Part shown: one piece after another, positions 63,443 to 64,000 of the stretch
Layout of the letters: the number at the start of each line of letters is the position of its first letter
Numbering within the stretch: the stretch's first letter is position 1
DNA from: Rhizobium sp. P40RR-XXII
GTDB taxonomy: Bacteria; Pseudomonadota; Alphaproteobacteria; Rhizobiales; Rhizobiaceae
Assembly: GCF_012641405.1 (NCBI RefSeq)
Contig: NZ_JABAII010000002.1
Location: 124,001-188,000, forward strand
DNA: 64,000 nt
Direction: 5' to 3'
Program-made: the position numbers and the translations under genes
Notes under the pieces: model-generated
The model's input: the letters and a program-made list of their open reading frames with translations, nothing else
Told to the model about the DNA's origin: nothing
The model's database searches: none

Positions 63443-64000
63443 TCAGCTCTTCGGCCAGACGGGCGGGCTGATGCTTTGCAGCAGTTCCGGCTCGACCCCG
63501 TCGATACGGGCGATGACGGCCTTTGCGAGTTCCCGGCCGGCGTGGCGGAAATCTTCCGACACCGTGATGATCTCGGGCCTGATCCAGCTCAGGACATCGG
63601 CCGATTGCTTGGCGACCATGTCGATATCGCGGCCGAGACGGAACCCCGCCGCCTCGATGCCGGCATTGACGGCGATGGCGCCGCCGCTGCTGGAGCAGAT
63701 GATCCCATCGGGCGCATGCGGAGAGCGCATCAATGCTTCGGTCGTGTCCTTGATATCGGCAAGCGCATTGTCGGTGGTTATCCTGAGCGGGACCTCTTCG
63801 GCACCATATTGATGCAGGCCCGTCTGGAAGCCGATGCGCGTATGCGAATAGTAGGTGAGCTTGCTCGACGGCTGCAGCAGCGCCAGGCGACGCCGCCCTT
63901 TCGCGACCAGCGCACGGACGGCCTCGTGCGCGAAGGCTTCATTGTCGAAGTCGTGGAAGGGATGGACGATACCCATATCCGTCCGTCCATGCGTGGCGAA
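63443..64000 (-). CDS. LacI-family transcriptional regulator, C-terminal part
   Basis: Only the C-terminal 185 residues are present; the gene runs off the right edge, so its start and DNA-binding domain are missing. The effector domain is clear: GRTDMGIVHPFHDFDNEAF, ALVAKGRRRLALLQP, GFQTGLHQYG, APDGIICSSSGGAIAVNAG and VAKQSADVLSWIRPEIITV. LacI proteins of this branch control sugar uptake or catabolism; the ligand is unknown. It converges on gnd. Confidence 0.9.
   Translation of the reverse strand, partial: FATHGRTDMGIVHPFHDFDNEAFAHEAVRALVAKGRRRLALLQPSSKLTYYSHTRIGFQTGLHQYGAEEVPLRITTDNALADIKDTTEALMRSPHAPDGIICSSSGGAIAVNAGIEAAGFRLGRDIDMVAKQSADVLSWIRPEIITVSEDFRHAGRELAKAVIARIDGVEPELLQSISPPVWPKS

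Noticed and set aside
1..64000. CRISPR arrays, insertion sequences, integrases, phage genes, tRNA and rRNA genes
   Set aside because: I saw no regular direct repeats with spacers, no transposase or integrase motifs and no tRNA or rRNA landmarks. Short intergenic palindromes are the only mobile-like DNA.

Overview
The window reads as chromosomal core DNA of a Rhizobium-group alphaproteobacterium (Rhizobium/Agrobacterium/Sinorhizobium). The support is high GC with strong third-position GC bias, a Usg-family gene, alphaproteobacterial protein types (class II DAHP synthase, malic enzyme fused to a phosphotransacetylase-like domain, MlaE with an N-terminal STAS-like segment) and two copies of a RIME1-like rhizobial intergenic repeat. 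I see no rRNA, tRNA, CRISPR array, insertion sequence, integrase or phage genes. The species is not determined.

Layout. 1-5.1 kb: the start of an unidentified membrane protein running off the left edge, a thermonuclease-fold protein coupled to a uracil-DNA-glycosylase-like gene, an Lrp regulator, a PEBP-like periplasmic protein, an AraC regulator and a beta-hydroxyacid dehydrogenase. 5.4-9.4 kb: an alkanesulfonate uptake and desulfonation cluster (ssuA, ssuD, ssuC, ssuB). 9.4-10.9 kb: a compact GST-ArsR-SRPBCC operon read toward ssuB, with two matching inverted-repeat operators in front. 11-13 kb: a TPR methyltransferase, a DUF2270 membrane protein and usg. 13.2-15.8 kb: a basic-amino-acid ABC importer (binding protein, terminator, two permeases) with no ATPase gene beside it. 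16.2-18.7 kb: a large OmpA-domain protein with a very long Pro/Gln/Ala/Lys tract. 18.7-26.3 kb: mobB, mobA, a DMT exporter, a chemoreceptor, a WYL regulator divergent from a VOC protein, and moaA. 26.4-31.4 kb: a DUF971 protein, LtrA, a MarR regulator divergent from a hydrolase/flavoprotein reading frame, and a diguanylate cyclase.

31.5-42.5 kb is central metabolism and envelope: class I and class II fumarases in tandem, an L,D-transpeptidase, gph, rpiA, a DUF2059 protein, glutathione reductase and DAHP synthase. 42.7-53.7 kb: a GFA protein, DUF1003, an LtaS-like sulfatase-fold enzyme, nadE, a TolB-like propeller, an ankyrin-repeat protein, a periplasmic protein of unknown function, and malic enzyme. 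53.9-61.2 kb is rich in envelope-lipid genes: GDPD, an LpxH-like phosphoesterase, an MFS carrier and an Mla-type lipid transporter (mlaE, mlaF, mlaD and a lipoprotein). The window ends with an SRPBCC protein, gnd and the 3' part of a LacI-family regulator.

How they work together. Carbon genes cover the oxidative and non-oxidative pentose phosphate steps (gnd, rpiA), the TCA cycle and anaplerosis (two fumarases, malic enzyme), the shikimate entry (DAHP synthase) and NAD synthesis. Redox and detoxification genes (glutathione reductase, GST, GFA, VOC) are scattered. The window contains no obviously undescribed multi-gene system. The most useful new observations are predicted operators for the ArsR, WYL and MarR regulators, a shared motif in front of ssuA and ssuD, two palindromic intergenic repeat families besides RIME1, and an in-frame hydrolase-flavoprotein fusion that may be real or a lost stop.
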